A DNA stretch of 64,000 nucleotides from Echiichthys vipera (taxonomy: Eukaryota; Chordata; Actinopteri; Perciformes; Trachinidae), in assembly GCA_963691815.1 (NCBI GenBank), contig OY829658.1, forward strand, positions 15,813,326 to 15,877,325, given 5' to 3'. A program made the translations under genes and the position numbers. Positions 12,701-57,261 of this stretch are shown piece after piece (positions within the stretch are counted from its first letter, which is position 1; each line of letters begins with the position of its first letter). A model generated the notes under the pieces. The model saw nothing but the letters and a program-made list of their open reading frames with translations, ran no database searches and was not told the DNA's origin.

Positions 12701-13586
12701 AATGTGACCAATCTAAATAATTAAAACACTTTAGAGCAGGGGTGTCAAACTGATCCAGTAAAGGGCCCTGTGGCTGCAGGTTTTCATTCCAGCCAAGCAA
12801 CAACACACCTGACTCGACTCACTCTATCACCTGAACTGCCTTCACACAGTTGATTTGTTGGACCAGGTGTGTTTTTGATCGGTTGGACTGAAAACCTGCA
12901 GCCACAGCGGTCCTTTACTGGATCAGTTTGACACCCCTGCTTTAGAGACTTCATGGGGGGGGGGGGGGCAGTGACTCAGCTGTTTATCTGAATCCCTGAC
13001 TGTGGCCATGTTTTCCACTGATAATTTTATTTTACTTCATACCAGTGAATTAAAGTTGAGAGGAAAACTGTTTGTGAAAAAAAGTTTCTGGAAGAACTTA
13101 ATGTTGAAAGCAGTTATTTCTTTGCCGTTTCATGAGTCACGCGGTGACCTGCAGGTTGAATAAACCCTGATAAACGTCTCCCTCACGAGGAGCTGCTGCC
13201 TGCAGTGACTTTAATTAGTGTCCCAGCTGTGCAGCGCCTCGTGACACCTCAGCCGTTAATTAACTCTGAGCTGCTAGCTGCGGCTAAACCAGCTAACCTG
13301 TCCCCATCTACAAACACCGGGTCATGAAGGTTAATAGCACAGTTTGAAATTCTTAAATCATCTCTGTGGAGGCGGGCCGCACGGGGAGCTGCACCTCACA
13401 GTGAAGCGTGTGTGTTTTACATACACCCAGAGAGTTTGAAAAGTCTTCCAGAGTTCAATAAAATGACACAGAAGTTGAGTTAAGAATGTCTTTGGTGGAC
13501 AGGAAGCCAATGAACCAATAAAACAATTAAATGTCAGCCTGAATGTCCTTACCAAACTCTTCAGCTCGTTCACAGTCTTCGTCCAT
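3284..13586 (-). CDS. nobox: nobox, oocyte homeobox transcription factor (9 exons, 781 aa)
   Basis: Spliced homeobox gene, complete in the window. Coding exons, in transcript order: 13586-13553, 11352-10610, 8395-8230, 8126-8020, 7796-7645, 7200-7064, 6526-6286, 5306-4996, 3738-3284. All junctions are GT-AG, the phases agree, and the total is 2,346 nt (781 codons plus stop). The homeodomain spans about residues 304-363 and is split over exons 3-5. It carries KKKTRTLY at its start, FQEDHYPD and GVTPQRIM in the middle, and the recognition helix VWFQNRRAKWRK. FQEDHYPD with GVTPQRIM is the signature I know from NOBOX. Exon 2 is highly acidic; the C-terminal half is rich in Pro, Ser, Thr and His. 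In mammals NOBOX drives oocyte-specific genes in primordial follicles; a nuclear role in fish oocytes is inferred from this. The ATG follows an in-frame TAA 45 nt upstream. The splice model is by eye; the start of exon 3 could move by 3 nt (CAG at the acceptor). Confidence 0.93.
4082..4335 (+). mobile_element. tRNA-derived SINE in nobox intron 8
   Basis: It starts with a tRNA-like head: a box-A-like TAGCTTAGTCTCTGAGG near 4,097 and a degenerate box B around GGGTCGTTAGCTTAAGTCCC near 4,131. A LINE-type tail follows (GAATTTCCCCTGAAGGATC, then AATAAA) and ends in (TTC)n. I recognise this head-tail architecture from teleost SINEs; the exact family is not assigned. Confidence 0.75.
4511..4876 (+). 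mobile_element. Truncated Tc1/mariner-type element in nobox intron 8
   Basis: It opens with a terminal repeat carrying CCGGCCACTTTATTAGGTG, followed by a fragment of the transposase DNA-binding region. The readable frame gives ARRAGLSI, a stop, then ETADLLGFSRTTVSRVYR and later SERQFGGRKCLV: the paired helix-turn-helix part. The catalytic DDE part is missing. It is a dead copy. Confidence 0.85.
4996..5306 (-). CDS. nobox: nobox coding exon 8
   Basis: 311 nt after the acceptor TTGTCCTCAG. It begins SLFDFGEKLDYLTSGQQ and contains a repeated LTPSPYLTPNP segment. The donor is CATG|GTGAGT, close to the consensus. Confidence 0.88.
5307..6285 (-). other. nobox: nobox intron 7, nothing recognised
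   Basis: 979 nt of AT-rich intron without a repeat I could name or a conserved frame. Confidence 0.6.
6286..6526 (-). CDS. nobox: nobox coding exon 7
   Basis: 241 nt; it starts GQSREKDMGQHQLSSQGGY and goes on into a Pro/Thr/His-rich stretch. The acceptor is CTCGAAG and the donor ACCAG|GTCAGT. The in-phase join to exon 6 makes a Gly codon. Confidence 0.85.
7064..7200 (-). CDS. nobox: nobox coding exon 6
   Basis: 137 nt after the acceptor TTTTTCAG. It starts KVAPCFTNHFATKLPQITPL and is Pro/Ser-rich towards the end. The donor is CCCAG|GTGCTG in phase 1. The assignment rests on exact phase agreement with both neighbours. Confidence 0.85.
7262..7576. mobile_element. MITE in nobox intron 5
   Basis: A 315-bp unit whose ends are inverted copies. 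The left end is ATAAGGGATAGTTTGGCTAT; the right end, reverse-complemented, is ATAAAGGGATAGTCTGGATT. It has no coding capacity. The family is not assigned and I could not fix a target duplication with certainty. Confidence 0.7.
7645..7796 (-). CDS. nobox: nobox coding exon 5 (recognition helix)
   Basis: Encodes VWFQNRRAKWRKVERS, homeodomain helix 3, with Gln50 and Asn51 in the DNA-contacting positions. A Ser/His-rich linker follows. The donor is GACAG|GTATTA in phase 2. Confidence 0.95.
8020..8126 (-). CDS. nobox: nobox coding exon 4 (homeodomain helices 1-2)
   Basis: 107 nt encoding DQLGHLEALFQEDHYPD and on to GVTPQRIM. The acceptor is GCGTACAG and the donor ATG|GTTAGA. Only 103 nt of intron separate it from exon 3. 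Confidence 0.95.
8230..8395 (-). CDS. nobox: nobox coding exon 3 (start of homeodomain)
   Basis: Encodes 55 residues ending PKKKTRTLYST, the basic N-terminal arm of the homeodomain. The donor is CTG|GTAACC in phase 1. The acceptor is ambiguous by one codon (CACAG|CAG). Confidence 0.9.
8396..9604 (-). other. nobox: nobox intron 2, part without named repeats
   Basis: AT-rich intron sequence between exon 3 and the Penelope-like insertion. No exon or repeat recognised. Confidence 0.5.
9605..9617. repeat. Target-site duplication, left copy
   Basis: GTTCAGGTACAAT, identical to 10521-10533; it brackets the Penelope-like insertion. Confidence 0.85.
9618..10520 (-). mobile_element. Penelope-like element remnant with GIY-YIG endonuclease
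   Basis: A 903-bp insertion in nobox intron 2 flanked by a perfect 13-bp duplication. Its two ends are inverted repeats over about 110-150 bp: TTTGTCTAGGAAGACGTTTC near 9,697 mirrors the sequence near 10,490, and TCTGACCAGGCTGGGA is also mirrored. The minus strand encodes a broken endonuclease domain at about 10,350-10,070: NLVYAV, a stop, CNKECKDLYIGETKQPLHKR, and later WFERGVKEAIY and LNRGGMRHHLSPVYNA. The VYAV...LYIGET pattern is the GIY-YIG nuclease signature found in Penelope-like retroelements. In-frame stops make it dead. No reverse transcriptase domain is present, so the copy is strongly 5'-truncated or internally deleted. Confidence 0.8.
10521..10533. repeat. Target-site duplication, right copy
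   Basis: GTTCAGGTACAAT, identical to 9605-9617. Confidence 0.85.
10610..11352 (-). CDS. nobox: nobox coding exon 2 (acidic region)
   Basis: 743 nt; the acceptor is TTGTTGCAG and the donor GAG|GTGAGA. It begins DCPSLLCEELEDLE, then runs through about 150 residues dominated by Glu, Lys and Arg (EEEE, KKKK and RRRR runs), and ends in a Pro-rich stretch with PLPLLYSS. The low-complexity acidic part is poorly constrained in such factors and may act as an activation surface (inference). The plus-strand frames over this exon are shadows. Confidence 0.9.
11590..11740. repeat. Dispersed repeat fragment, copy 1
   Basis: Shares AAAAGTGAAGCCAA, a near-match to CCCTGGTGGCTGGCTGC, and flanking sequence with a second copy near 28,270-28,380. 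The class is unknown. It lies in nobox intron 1. Confidence 0.6.
12377..12541. mobile_element. hAT-type MITE 1 in nobox intron 1
   Basis: 165 bp with inverted termini CAGGGGTGTCCA...TGGACACCCCTG. The flanking 8-mers CTCTTAGT and CTCTAAAT agree at six of eight positions, which fits a decayed 8-bp duplication of the hAT superfamily. Confidence 0.75.
12737..12939. mobile_element. hAT-type MITE 2 in nobox intron 1
   Basis: 203 bp, nearly a full palindrome. The termini are CAGGGGTGTCAAACTGATCC and its complement, and both arms continue through GTGGCTGCAGGTTTTCA. A perfect 8-bp target duplication CTTTAGAG lies at 12729-12736 and 12940-12947. It is non-coding. The CAGGGGTGTC end and the 8-bp duplication point to hAT. 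Confidence 0.88.
13553..13586 (-). CDS. nobox: nobox coding exon 1
   Basis: Encodes MDEDCERAEEF plus the first base of a Gly/Asp codon. The donor is G|GTAAGG. It is too short to be found by an open-frame scan. It was chosen because its phase (1) and acidic character fit exon 2, and because the ATG is the first one after an in-frame stop. Confidence 0.75.
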
Positions 13587-13790
13587 TGCGACAGTCAAAA
13601 CCAATAAACCTGTACTAATAATCAATTAACAGCGGGGTCACGAAGCAAGCAGCTCCTGGAGGCTCGCGGGGCTGATTGATTGATTGGATATCTTCCGCAG
13701 CAGTGTAACGTGAATTATCGCGTGAAAGGTTAGAATAACACAGCCAATCAGTGACCAGAAACTGTCACGTGATCCTTTTTTTTAAACCTT
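13587..13790 (-). promoter_or_regulatory. nobox: Probable nobox promoter region
   Basis: Upstream of the nobox ATG the gene strand has TAATTG (plus-strand 13623-13628), a published NOBOX-binding sequence type; an inverted CCAAT (ATTGG) about 20 nt before the ATG; and a CACGTG E-box at 13766-13771. Each motif is short and could occur by chance; the promoter role is inferred from position only. Confidence 0.3.
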
Positions 13791-14627
13791 CAATTTGCAT
13801 TATTAAAGAGAAGTGATTTGGTTTTTTTTACTGATTGTGACAGGAATTCTGACTACAGGTTGTACAAAATCCATTTATTTGATACCTTAATCAATATTTA
13901 CATCTTTACTGAGCTGATTATCAATGTCAAAATACATTTTATATACAGTTAAGTGTGGCCTGTTCAAACACAAAACACCTGTAAGCTACATAGATTTGTC
14001 ATTTATTCATTTTTCTTTTCTTCCCTGGCACGTTAAAGGTTGAATGTTTAGAAATCTTCATCAAAAGCTATATTTTCTTTTTTAATAATTTAGTTATTTT
14101 AGTTATTTTAGTTTTAAGGGGTACAGAATGAAAGTATTGCTTTTCCATAAAAAATGTATATATTTACTCTGAATTAATATTTAACTTTTTTTGACTGGTT
14201 TGACACTGACGTTCTGTTTACATTGTACCAGCCAATAGCATTGGGCATTGCTGGTTTCCAGGGTTGTCTGTTGTTGGGTGCAGCTACTGTAGGCTGGCAC
14301 TGGGTGAAATGGAGTTTGCCAATCCCAAGCTGCTTATTTGTCCCAGCAGCTGAGTGACCGGAGACGGGTAAATACCAGAATCAGTATAATCAGAATCAAG
14401 GTCCCTTTTTTATAAAAGCAAATATTGAATAAAAGTGCAGAGCATCAATCATCTCACGACCCAACAGATTTATCTGTGACTCTATCAAGCGACCTTGACC
14501 AACATGTTCAATGTATCAAACTAACTTTATAAAATTGTTAAATCTCAGTATTAGCAATCTTATAATGTCATTTATAAGATTGTATATTTTCACAGGGACA
14601 ATGTTTCCACAGAAGTCTTTTTACTTT

Positions 14628-14716
14628 TGATACTTTAAGTACCTTCTACTTGTAATGTAATATTTTTATTGGTAGATTTACTCAAGTAAAGTATCTGAGT
14701 GCGTCTTCCACTACTG
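14628..14716. repeat. Fragment of a teleost dispersed repeat
   Basis: Contains TACTTTAAGTACCTTCTACTT and ACTCAAGTAAAGTATCTGAGT, then GCGTCTTCCACTACTG. I recognise this theme from many fish introns; a related copy lies near 32,440-32,560. The class is not assigned. Confidence 0.5.
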
Positions 14717-17289
14717 ATATTTGCAGCACACGTGGCACTCAGAAGTGATTCTCAAAGATCACTTCATAATTCCCATGGTATCCCTGTAATGTGCAATAAT
14801 GATAATACTTCTGTAGGGACTCGTGTAGTTTCTTAATCAACTTTACTATTATTATCATAGTTTGGGTATATAAAATTAAAATCCTTGAAGCCTATAATTA
14901 AAGAATAATCATACCACTGTGAATCATATCACCATGAAATTATACTGTAGGTGAGAATGACTGTGAGTCATTTATTGAAAAATGTGTTCTGGGTTTTTAT
15001 TGCAGGTTGACTGTTAAACACTGACAGGCTGCAGTTTACCCAGATTTTTGTGGTTGTGAGGGACCCCTTAACACAAAAATATGTCTACTTCTAGAGCCCC
15101 TTGTCACCAGTTGCATATGTTGTACGCAGTTGTGACCACCGAAGAAGAGAGTTTTTAAAATTTTGATTTAAATATATGGCCTTAAAAGTGAACATGTGCT
15201 GTCATTTACAAGAAAAAAAGATTAGGCGATAAAATAAATAGAAAGTCCTCAGAGTTTTGCTGGAAGTCCTTGTGGGAATCATTGCTTTAAAAATATAGAA
15301 TAAATTTTGCTTATCTATTGAGCTTAAAACAATATAAGGTCAAAACAATTCAAAAAAAGATATGGTATATATTTTGATGTTTCTATTGCAATTTCAAAAA
15401 ACAGCAGCCAAACTGTTTTACAGCTATATTTACGGTTATCAGAAATGAAAATGTTTAAATAAGGTTTTCTTGCTGCAGTTGTTCCACTGTTACCCACCAG
15501 ATGGGGTACTGACTGGACCCCAGCCGCTTCAACCATCTTCTGTCTGCCCTTACTCGCTATTCAGCTTTTACTCCTCTGTTTGGCCCTTTCCAAACACAAA
15601 AAGAATCACAATAACCCCCCTCATCCTCTCCGACAGGCGTATATCCATATCAGCAGCCGACTACCCAAGGCCAGGACAGCTTGTTGTCTTCTCAGGATCC
15701 AGGGAAAGACCATCTGCAGACTCCCCGGTACTCATCCACATTAGGTGACCTTGGTTTTTCATTTTGTTTTATACAAAGGATATAAACTGAAGCCCCATTT
15801 AGAATAATTTCCTTTCCTGTGTGCTCACAAATCCCCATAGACAGTTTATCTAATCACTTCATAAGTACATTTTTATGCGATGGCTTAAGAATAATAAAAT
15901 CTCTGGCTGTTCCTCCCATGAGGGTCTACTGTAAATAGGCTGTTAAGAGGCTGTGATCACACATATAGATATACAGTAGCAGTGTCAGATGTAGAGTCAT
16001 GTCACTGAGTCAGAAATAGTATGAAGGCTTAGCTAATGCTGGTGTGTGATAACTCCAGAGCGAGACTTCATGTCTGCATGCAAGTTCTTTTGAATGTATG
16101 TTACAAAAATATATTCTCATTCTGAGCAGCAAGCTTCACCGCTGAGTCCAGAGTCCAAGTGGGCCTCAATTTTGAGTTCAATCCAGCATCGAGGGGGAGT
16201 TGAGTCATAGCCAAGGCCAAGGATCGACAGGGCCAGCTCACCCAAATTACATACAACATATTTTTCCCTCACACAGTGTATCTAGAAACACCAACTGTTT
16301 TGTTTTGGGGAGGGTTTGCTGAGGTTTTGAGATATCTGTCTGTGAGATTCCTCCTCCAGCCCAGCAAAGGGGACACAAATGGAATTGCATTTGTAATGCT
16401 CACAGCATTGAAAAGTCACATTTAAATAATTCAACAGTAGTGTGTCTTTCCAGCAACAATGTCCTATCCAGAGACCACTGACAACAGTTTTTGTTGGAAC
16501 TACAGCACTTCTACCAAGAGAAGTTGTAATGTTGATAGCCTTTTCTCTGGATTAGATGTAGAAAGAGATGTTGCTTTCAGCAAAGTTACATTAAACTATA
16601 GAGAAATTTTACAAGCCGGTTTAAAGGCACTCTACTTGAAATACTGGGGAAAGAGAGTGGGCTGGGATTGCCTCCACACTGCTATCACGCAAACACATTA
16701 AATAACAAAAATTTTCACTGCCACATGCACTAAGATGCATGCACCGCTGGACTGGCTATCACAAAAAACAACAGATAATCTCAGATTCCAACACACACAG
16801 AGGGAGAGCGACGTCGTTCTCTGCGCAGGATGCCATTACTTCACTATATCTTTACATAGAAAAATAATAGTTTGCTGCTTTATTAATGTTCTGAATGTCG
16901 TTCATGAAAAAGACCAAAAAATAATGTAAAAAAGAGTAATATGGGGACAATTTTAGGTACTTTATTTTGTATAATCTTCGGATCATTACCTTGGTGAATA
17001 TGTAGAAGTTGTCCGGGATACCAATTCTGTCAGACTGCATTTCAGGTCTGCCACAAAAAGTATCCCCTGTCTTTAATGCACACATGATGTCCTACCACCA
17101 AATGTTAATTTTTACGAATATTTCACATCATGCCTAATATCCTTATTTAATTCCTAATTCTTTGTTGCTTTTCGACAGTCACAATCTTTTTATTACACAG
17201 AAAAGAGTGTTATTATGAGTGACAACTGACTAAAATGTAATAATCCTGATTTTTTTATGTAATGTGCAGTTGTATTATGTGAAGTCCTT

Positions 17290-17402
17290 CAATCCATTCA
17301 CCCATTATCTGTATCTGCATTACTTTTAGCAGAGCCGCAGGGGGCCGGAGCCTGTCCCAGCTGACACTGAAGGAGAGATGGGGTACACCCTGGACAAGTA
17401 AT
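17290..17402 (+). repeat. Fragment of a teleost dispersed repeat
   Basis: Carries CCATTCACCCATTATCTGTA, then GCCGGAGCCTGTCCCAGCTG and GGGTACACCCTGGACAAGT. This series is widespread in fish genomes. The element class is not assigned. Confidence 0.55.
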
Positions 17403-17705
17403 TATTATATTAATGAACAAAGACGTATTACTTTGACCCTTAGAGACTTCACAAATTCCCAGGTCCACATCATGTTAATTGGTTTTGTTAATTTAAGTAA
17501 TGGTTCATTTTTTTTTAGGGAATAAGCACAACTAAAGTACAATATAGACTAAAGTAGGTCGGTATCGTTTCCTAATCTTTTAACCCTGTGTCAAAATGAT
17601 TTTTATTTTATATAATATCGATCTCACTTGGTGCACATTCTTAAATCAAGTTGCGTTCAATGAAATTATGGGCAAATCATAAAGCTGCAATGTGTTGTCT
17701 GGTGT

Positions 17706-17840
17706 GTGCACTGTACTTAAAGGAATAGTTTGCAAAATGCAGATGAGTGATATGGGAAGAGATGGCTACAGCCAGCAGCAGCCAGATAGCTTAGCTTAGC
17801 ATAAAGAAGGGAAACAGCTATGGCTCTGTCCACCACCAGC
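17706..17840 (+). repeat. Fragment of a teleost dispersed repeat
   Basis: Carries AAAGGAATAGTTTG at its start, then TAGCTTAGCTTAGCATAAAG and GGAAACAGCTATGGCTCTGT. This is a well-known fish repeat theme, truncated here. The class is not assigned. Confidence 0.6.
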
Positions 17841-17903
17841 AAAGAGCACTTCTTGCATGCCTTAAAAAGTGTTGTGATTTTAATATTTGGGTATTTTATT
17901 ATT

Positions 17904-18017
17904 ATCCTCAAAGCAATTTCAGTCAAAAACAACTGGACTGGTTGTTTGTCTAGGAAGACGTTTCACCTCTCATCCAAGAGGCTTCATCAGTTCATCAGAA
18001 TGAGAACATTCACAGGC
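17904..18017 (+). mobile_element. Short Penelope-like family copy
   Basis: 114 bp sharing GTCTAGGAAGACGTTTCACC and GAGAACATTCACAG with the copy in nobox intron 2. It is flanked by a perfect 13-bp duplication GTATTTTATTATT (17891-17903 and 18018-18030). Non-coding. Confidence 0.75.
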
Positions 18018-18850
18018 GTATTTTATTATTGTTTTTTGGCAAAATTAACAACTTTTCTAAAGAGACATGTCTTATTTGGTATGCTTAATCAACAGAGAAA
18101 CACGTTTTAAGTTAAGTTTAAAAAAAAAGTTTATTCAGTTATGCAAAATAATTAAACACAGTTCCTTTCAGAAAATCAAAGAAATATTAACAACTCAGAA
18201 AGCAATTATAAAAATGTACATATCTGCTGTAACAGCCATTTTCATTGAACACAGCTCCAGCTGCACTCATTTGATTCTGTCCCTGTCTGTAAGACATGAA
18301 TCGTAAAAACATAAATGGATCGTTAATTTTAACTGAAGTGTGATCAATTACAGGTAGTCTGTGCTAGATAAGGTTAGCTAACGTTAGCGCTAGTGGGCTA
18401 GTGTTAACTTTAACTTCCAACAAAGGCTAACATTAACATCTTACATTCAGGATTAATATGAATCAAAACGTGTTAGACAATTAACTTTCTTCTTAAACGA
18501 AATCATCCATTGCATTCAAGACGAGATGTGTTGTAGTCCACTGTTGTTGTTGTTATTGTAGTTGTTGTGCTTGAAGTGGGTGAAACCTCAGACGTATACA
18601 GTGACATAATGACGTGACTCTCTAGCCTTTGGAGAACCAAACAGGTTCTGAGAAGGTTCCCAAGTTGAACAAACATTGAACCAGCACCAGCACCAGTCCA
18701 GAACCAGGTCTGGGTTGGTCGAAAAGGGGTATTGGTGTCTCTGCATCATCATTGCATGCGGGGAATGATTTAACTACGCTTTCTACGTAGTAGTATACGG
18801 TATATAGTTTTGTTGTGACATCAAAACTGTACAGAAAGACCTGCAGCTCG

Positions 18851-19365
18851 TTTAAAGCAATTCTTACCATTCTGGTATTTTTACACTTTTCTTTGGACAT
18901 CTAAAAATGCTCCAAATAAGCGTATGTTACACTAAAATGTAAAATAAATCCACCAGGTGTTGAAACTTGAAAATATTCAATTCTCATATATTTCTGATAA
19001 AAGTCTGACCAATAATTTTATTCAGTCAAAATAAAATGATTTGCCGAGCTTCCTGCCTGTCATCCGTTGCTCTGTTTCACTTACACTGCTCATGCTGCGT
19101 TCAGGTGCCATGGGAAGTCGAATTCGGGGTAAGTCAATCTCCCTCGTATTTGCTAGTAGGAGGTTCCACTTTCACAGGCATTCAAGTGCACTTTGCCTAG
19201 TTGGAGGTCCGAAACTTCGTACTTCCCATGGCACTGGAATGCAGCATTTCTCTCACCGCATGTGTCGGGGGAGGATGGAGCGTCAGAGGTCAGGCAGGGG
19301 GAAAAGAGTGGGACTTTGGAGGGAAGCACTGTGAGACATGCAAGAAAGGTAAGAATTGCTTTAAA
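18851..19365. mobile_element. Foldback element, copy A (no SINE)
   Basis: The ends are inverted copies TTTAAAGCAATTCTTACC / GGTAAGAATTGCTTTAAA. The interior holds a second hairpin around GTGCCATGGGAAGT and ACTTCCCATGGCAC. It is non-coding. Copy B near 24.9-25.6 kb is homologous along its length. Confidence 0.75.
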
Positions 19366-19552
19366 GGCACAGTTTCTGAATACGGTCTGTCTGCATTTCT
19401 TTGTGGATTGAGTGTTTTGGACAGTATTTCTATAGCACCTTCACTTGCTTTAGAATAAATTTTAAAAAAGACACAGGAAGCTAACCTTTTACAATATGGG
19501 TCCTTTAAATTGAAAAAATGACACGAGAGGACAGATTTACCCAACCAGGTAT

Positions 19553-19558
19553 TTTATT
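19553..19558 (-). terminator. sdc3: Candidate poly(A) signal of sdc3
   Basis: TTTATT on the plus strand reads AATAAA on the gene strand, about 2.8 kb past the sdc3 stop. It fits the long 3'UTR known for mammalian SDC3. Confidence 0.5.
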
Positions 19559-19718
19559 TGGAACAGAGTGGCAGATTAGTGACAGGGCGGTGGCGTGGAG
19601 GATTCGCCTCCTCTCGCTCACTCAGCCAATGACAGAAACTCAGCCTTAAAAAAATGCAAATGTATAAAAACAGGAATGGGAACAGCAAACATAGAGTAGT
19701 GTAGCCTCCGTTGGGCTT

Positions 19719-19730
19719 CACACACACACA

Positions 19731-19783
<53 letters not shown>

Positions 19784-19850
19784 ACGCACACGCACACGCA
19801 CACGCACACACACACACACACACACACACGCACGCACACACACACACACA
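19719..19850. repeat. (CA)n/(CACACG)n array in the sdc3 3'UTR
   Basis: 132 bp of CA with a middle block in which CG is inserted about every sixth base (CACACG repeated). In sdc3 mRNA it reads (UG)n with UGUGCG units. Confidence 0.95.
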
Positions 19851-21140
19851 CGTCTTATTTGGCTACGCAGGCTTAGATGGGTACAAACACACATTTACAC
19901 TTTGACAGTCACTTTAAAAAAGACAGTACGTGTTAAGATCATTCCTGCCTGTGAGAAAGTGGCGCGTTGTCTGTCCGTCTGTCCTGCGGCAGAGAGACAG
20001 ACAGGCAGACAGTCAGACAGTGAAAAGACACAGTCAGTGTGTGTGAAAGCAACTGAGAGACCAGCTGCCCCTCATTCAGCAGTGAACAGACGAAAACACT
20101 CGCAGACACACACACACATACACACACACACGTCGACAGGCTAGTCAGTGTACACAAGAGTCTGCTGTGAAATACCAAGGTGAAGCACTCAAGCATACAC
20201 ACAGGTGAAGCGTTTAGATGAGGTGTAGACACACGCAGGTATTCTCAGACTGGCGAGGGGGCAGGCGACATACACACATGAGTGGAAGAGGTGCGTTACC
20301 TGTCTGTGGAAGAGCGTGAGAACTGCTGGAGTAGGTAAACACACACTCGACCACAGTACATTCCAACTTAAACTCACCCCTCTTTTTGTTTCAAACGCAC
20401 AAAAACACACACAGGCATCCACACACACCCAGACTAGTATAGTTTTGACTCCCATGCATTTTTGTTCTACAGTACTGAGTATAATTGAAGCTACTAGCCC
20501 AGTCGCACTGGTGTGATTATTGTTACAATCTCTTAGATAGAAGCACAGCCCTCCTGTTTCCTCACATTCCCCCTTCCCTTCCCAAACCCCAGTCCCCCAT
20601 TGCCCCCTCCCCATAAACAGTCAACAGCAGGATAAAGTTGACCCCGAAAACATTAATTCAAAGTCTTCTCATAACCATAACCATGATTATTGACTAGATT
20701 TAGCGCATATGGGAGCAACTTCCCGTGCAGATTCACACTACCTGTTTTTTCATAAAAGCCCCTCTCGCTTCCCAGATCCCCCCCTCCTCCCCATCCCCAA
20801 AGAGAGAGCCAATGGTGGAAGAAAAAGAAAGTGAGGCATGCGAAAAGGTGCGTATGGGTGGGCGAGGGGTGTGGAGGGAGGATATGGGACGATGTGATGA
20901 CTGGACGTGTAGTTGTGCTTTTACACAAACAGACCAAACTCTAAACCAACCAGCAACTGATCGATAACTAATCAATAACATATTGAAACCACCTGATCTC
21001 TCTCGTATCACAAGTGATGACTATCACAATGACGATGATGATGATGATGATACTGATGATGGGTTTGAATGATATGATCAACAGTTTACTTAACGTCTGT
21101 GTGGTGAATTTAAATGCACTGCAAGTTATATGTCTGCAAT

Positions 21141-21167
21141 TGTGTGTGTGTGTGTGTGTGTGTGTGT
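21141..21167. repeat. Short (TG)n tract in the sdc3 3'UTR
   Basis: About 13 TG units. Confidence 0.9.
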
Positions 21168-22351
21168 TTGTGTGTGGCTGGCGAGAGCACAGCTCATCTA
21201 AAGTGATGACGTATTTAATGAATAAAAACTCTTGATGATCATGCAAATGGTTAGTGATGCCAGAAAGGATACGCTGATATTTACATATAAACTTTTTTTT
21301 AAAACTGCTAAATACACATCCTCCTGTTGAAGTATTATTATTTTTATCATCATTATTATTACGGTATTATTATTATCATTATTATTCACCATCCAGCCCA
21401 AAACATTGATATATTATTGGTTATTATTACTATCCGTAACTAGTCTTTGTACAGCTTAGAGGAGCAGATTGGCCGCGTGAGCAAATCTCTATACAACAAG
21501 CCAACGTTTCCACAGCCGCTCCTCGGTGTTGTGAAACACACCGAGGGTTGAGCACTGTCTTCTGGTTGGCCGAGCACAGAGCAAAAGGTCAGGTCCACCT
21601 TCAAGCAGAAGATACAAGTGTGTGTGTATGCATGTGCATGTGTGTAAGCTTGTGTTTATGCGGCTGCATGGATGTGCGTCTTTGAGCACCAGAGGGACGG
21701 AAGGCACAAAAGAGACCTTTCCTCTCACCTTTGACCCTGGGCTCTGTGCGGCCAACCAGACGCTCTGTGTGTTTTTCGGGGGGGTGAGGGGCAGAGTCGA
21801 GCCCATCACTCTTTTTTCTTTTGTGTCTCGCTCAGCTTTCCTCGCCCCTCTCCTCTTTTTCTCCTCGTTCTTTTTAGCCTTTTCATTTGCTCCATAAAAA
21901 CAGAGGTGGAACTTTTTTTTTTGTGCTGGAAAACACAAGTTAAGAGCTTGTGTTTTGTTTTCGTTTTGTTTTCTTACAAAATAATCATATCATTACATAC
22001 AGAACAAGAGAATCTGTAGAATATTAATAACAACATTTACTTTAAAAACATCTTGTGTGTATGTGTTATTTTTTCAGAATATATTTGGATTTTTTTTTTC
22101 TTTTTTTTGTCCTCTTTTTTCGTTTTCATTGAAAAGAAAGTTCCGAGTCCACAGAGAGAGAGGCGCTCTCGAGTTTTTCAGAGACGAGAGGAGAGAGGGA
22201 TGAAGAGAGGCGGGCGGATGAGGGGGAGGCAACGAAGAAGAGGTGGACGCGGAGGAAGAGGAGGACGGGGACTAAGAGTATCTTTCTCTCTTCTCTCTCT
22301 CGCTCTTTCTCTCTCCCTTGGTGTGCTGTGCGTCTCTCTGTCATACAAGCG

Positions 22352-57261
<34,910 letters not shown>

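Larger units (their letters stand above)
13791..19552. other. Intergenic DNA between nobox and sdc3
   Basis: No exon recognised. The stretch is AT-rich and holds several short repeat fragments, listed separately, and isolated short open frames without family resemblance (for example 15,470-15,748 and 16,459-16,701). nobox is read leftwards away from it, and sdc3 ends at its right border. Confidence 0.6.
19559..22351 (-). other. sdc3: sdc3 3'UTR (inferred)
   Basis: About 2.8 kb between the stop codon and the candidate AATAAA, without a competing exon. In mRNA sense it holds a UG-rich array, a second short CA/TG tract near 21,141-21,167, ATT/TTA-rich stretches at 21,330-21,390, and pyrimidine/purine-rich blocks at 22,130-22,320. 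The extent is inferred; transcript data would be needed to fix it. Confidence 0.5.

Noticed and set aside
16459..16701. 80-codon plus frame starting MSYPETTDNS
   Set aside because: Isolated short frame in AT-rich intergenic DNA with no recognisable motif or splice context.
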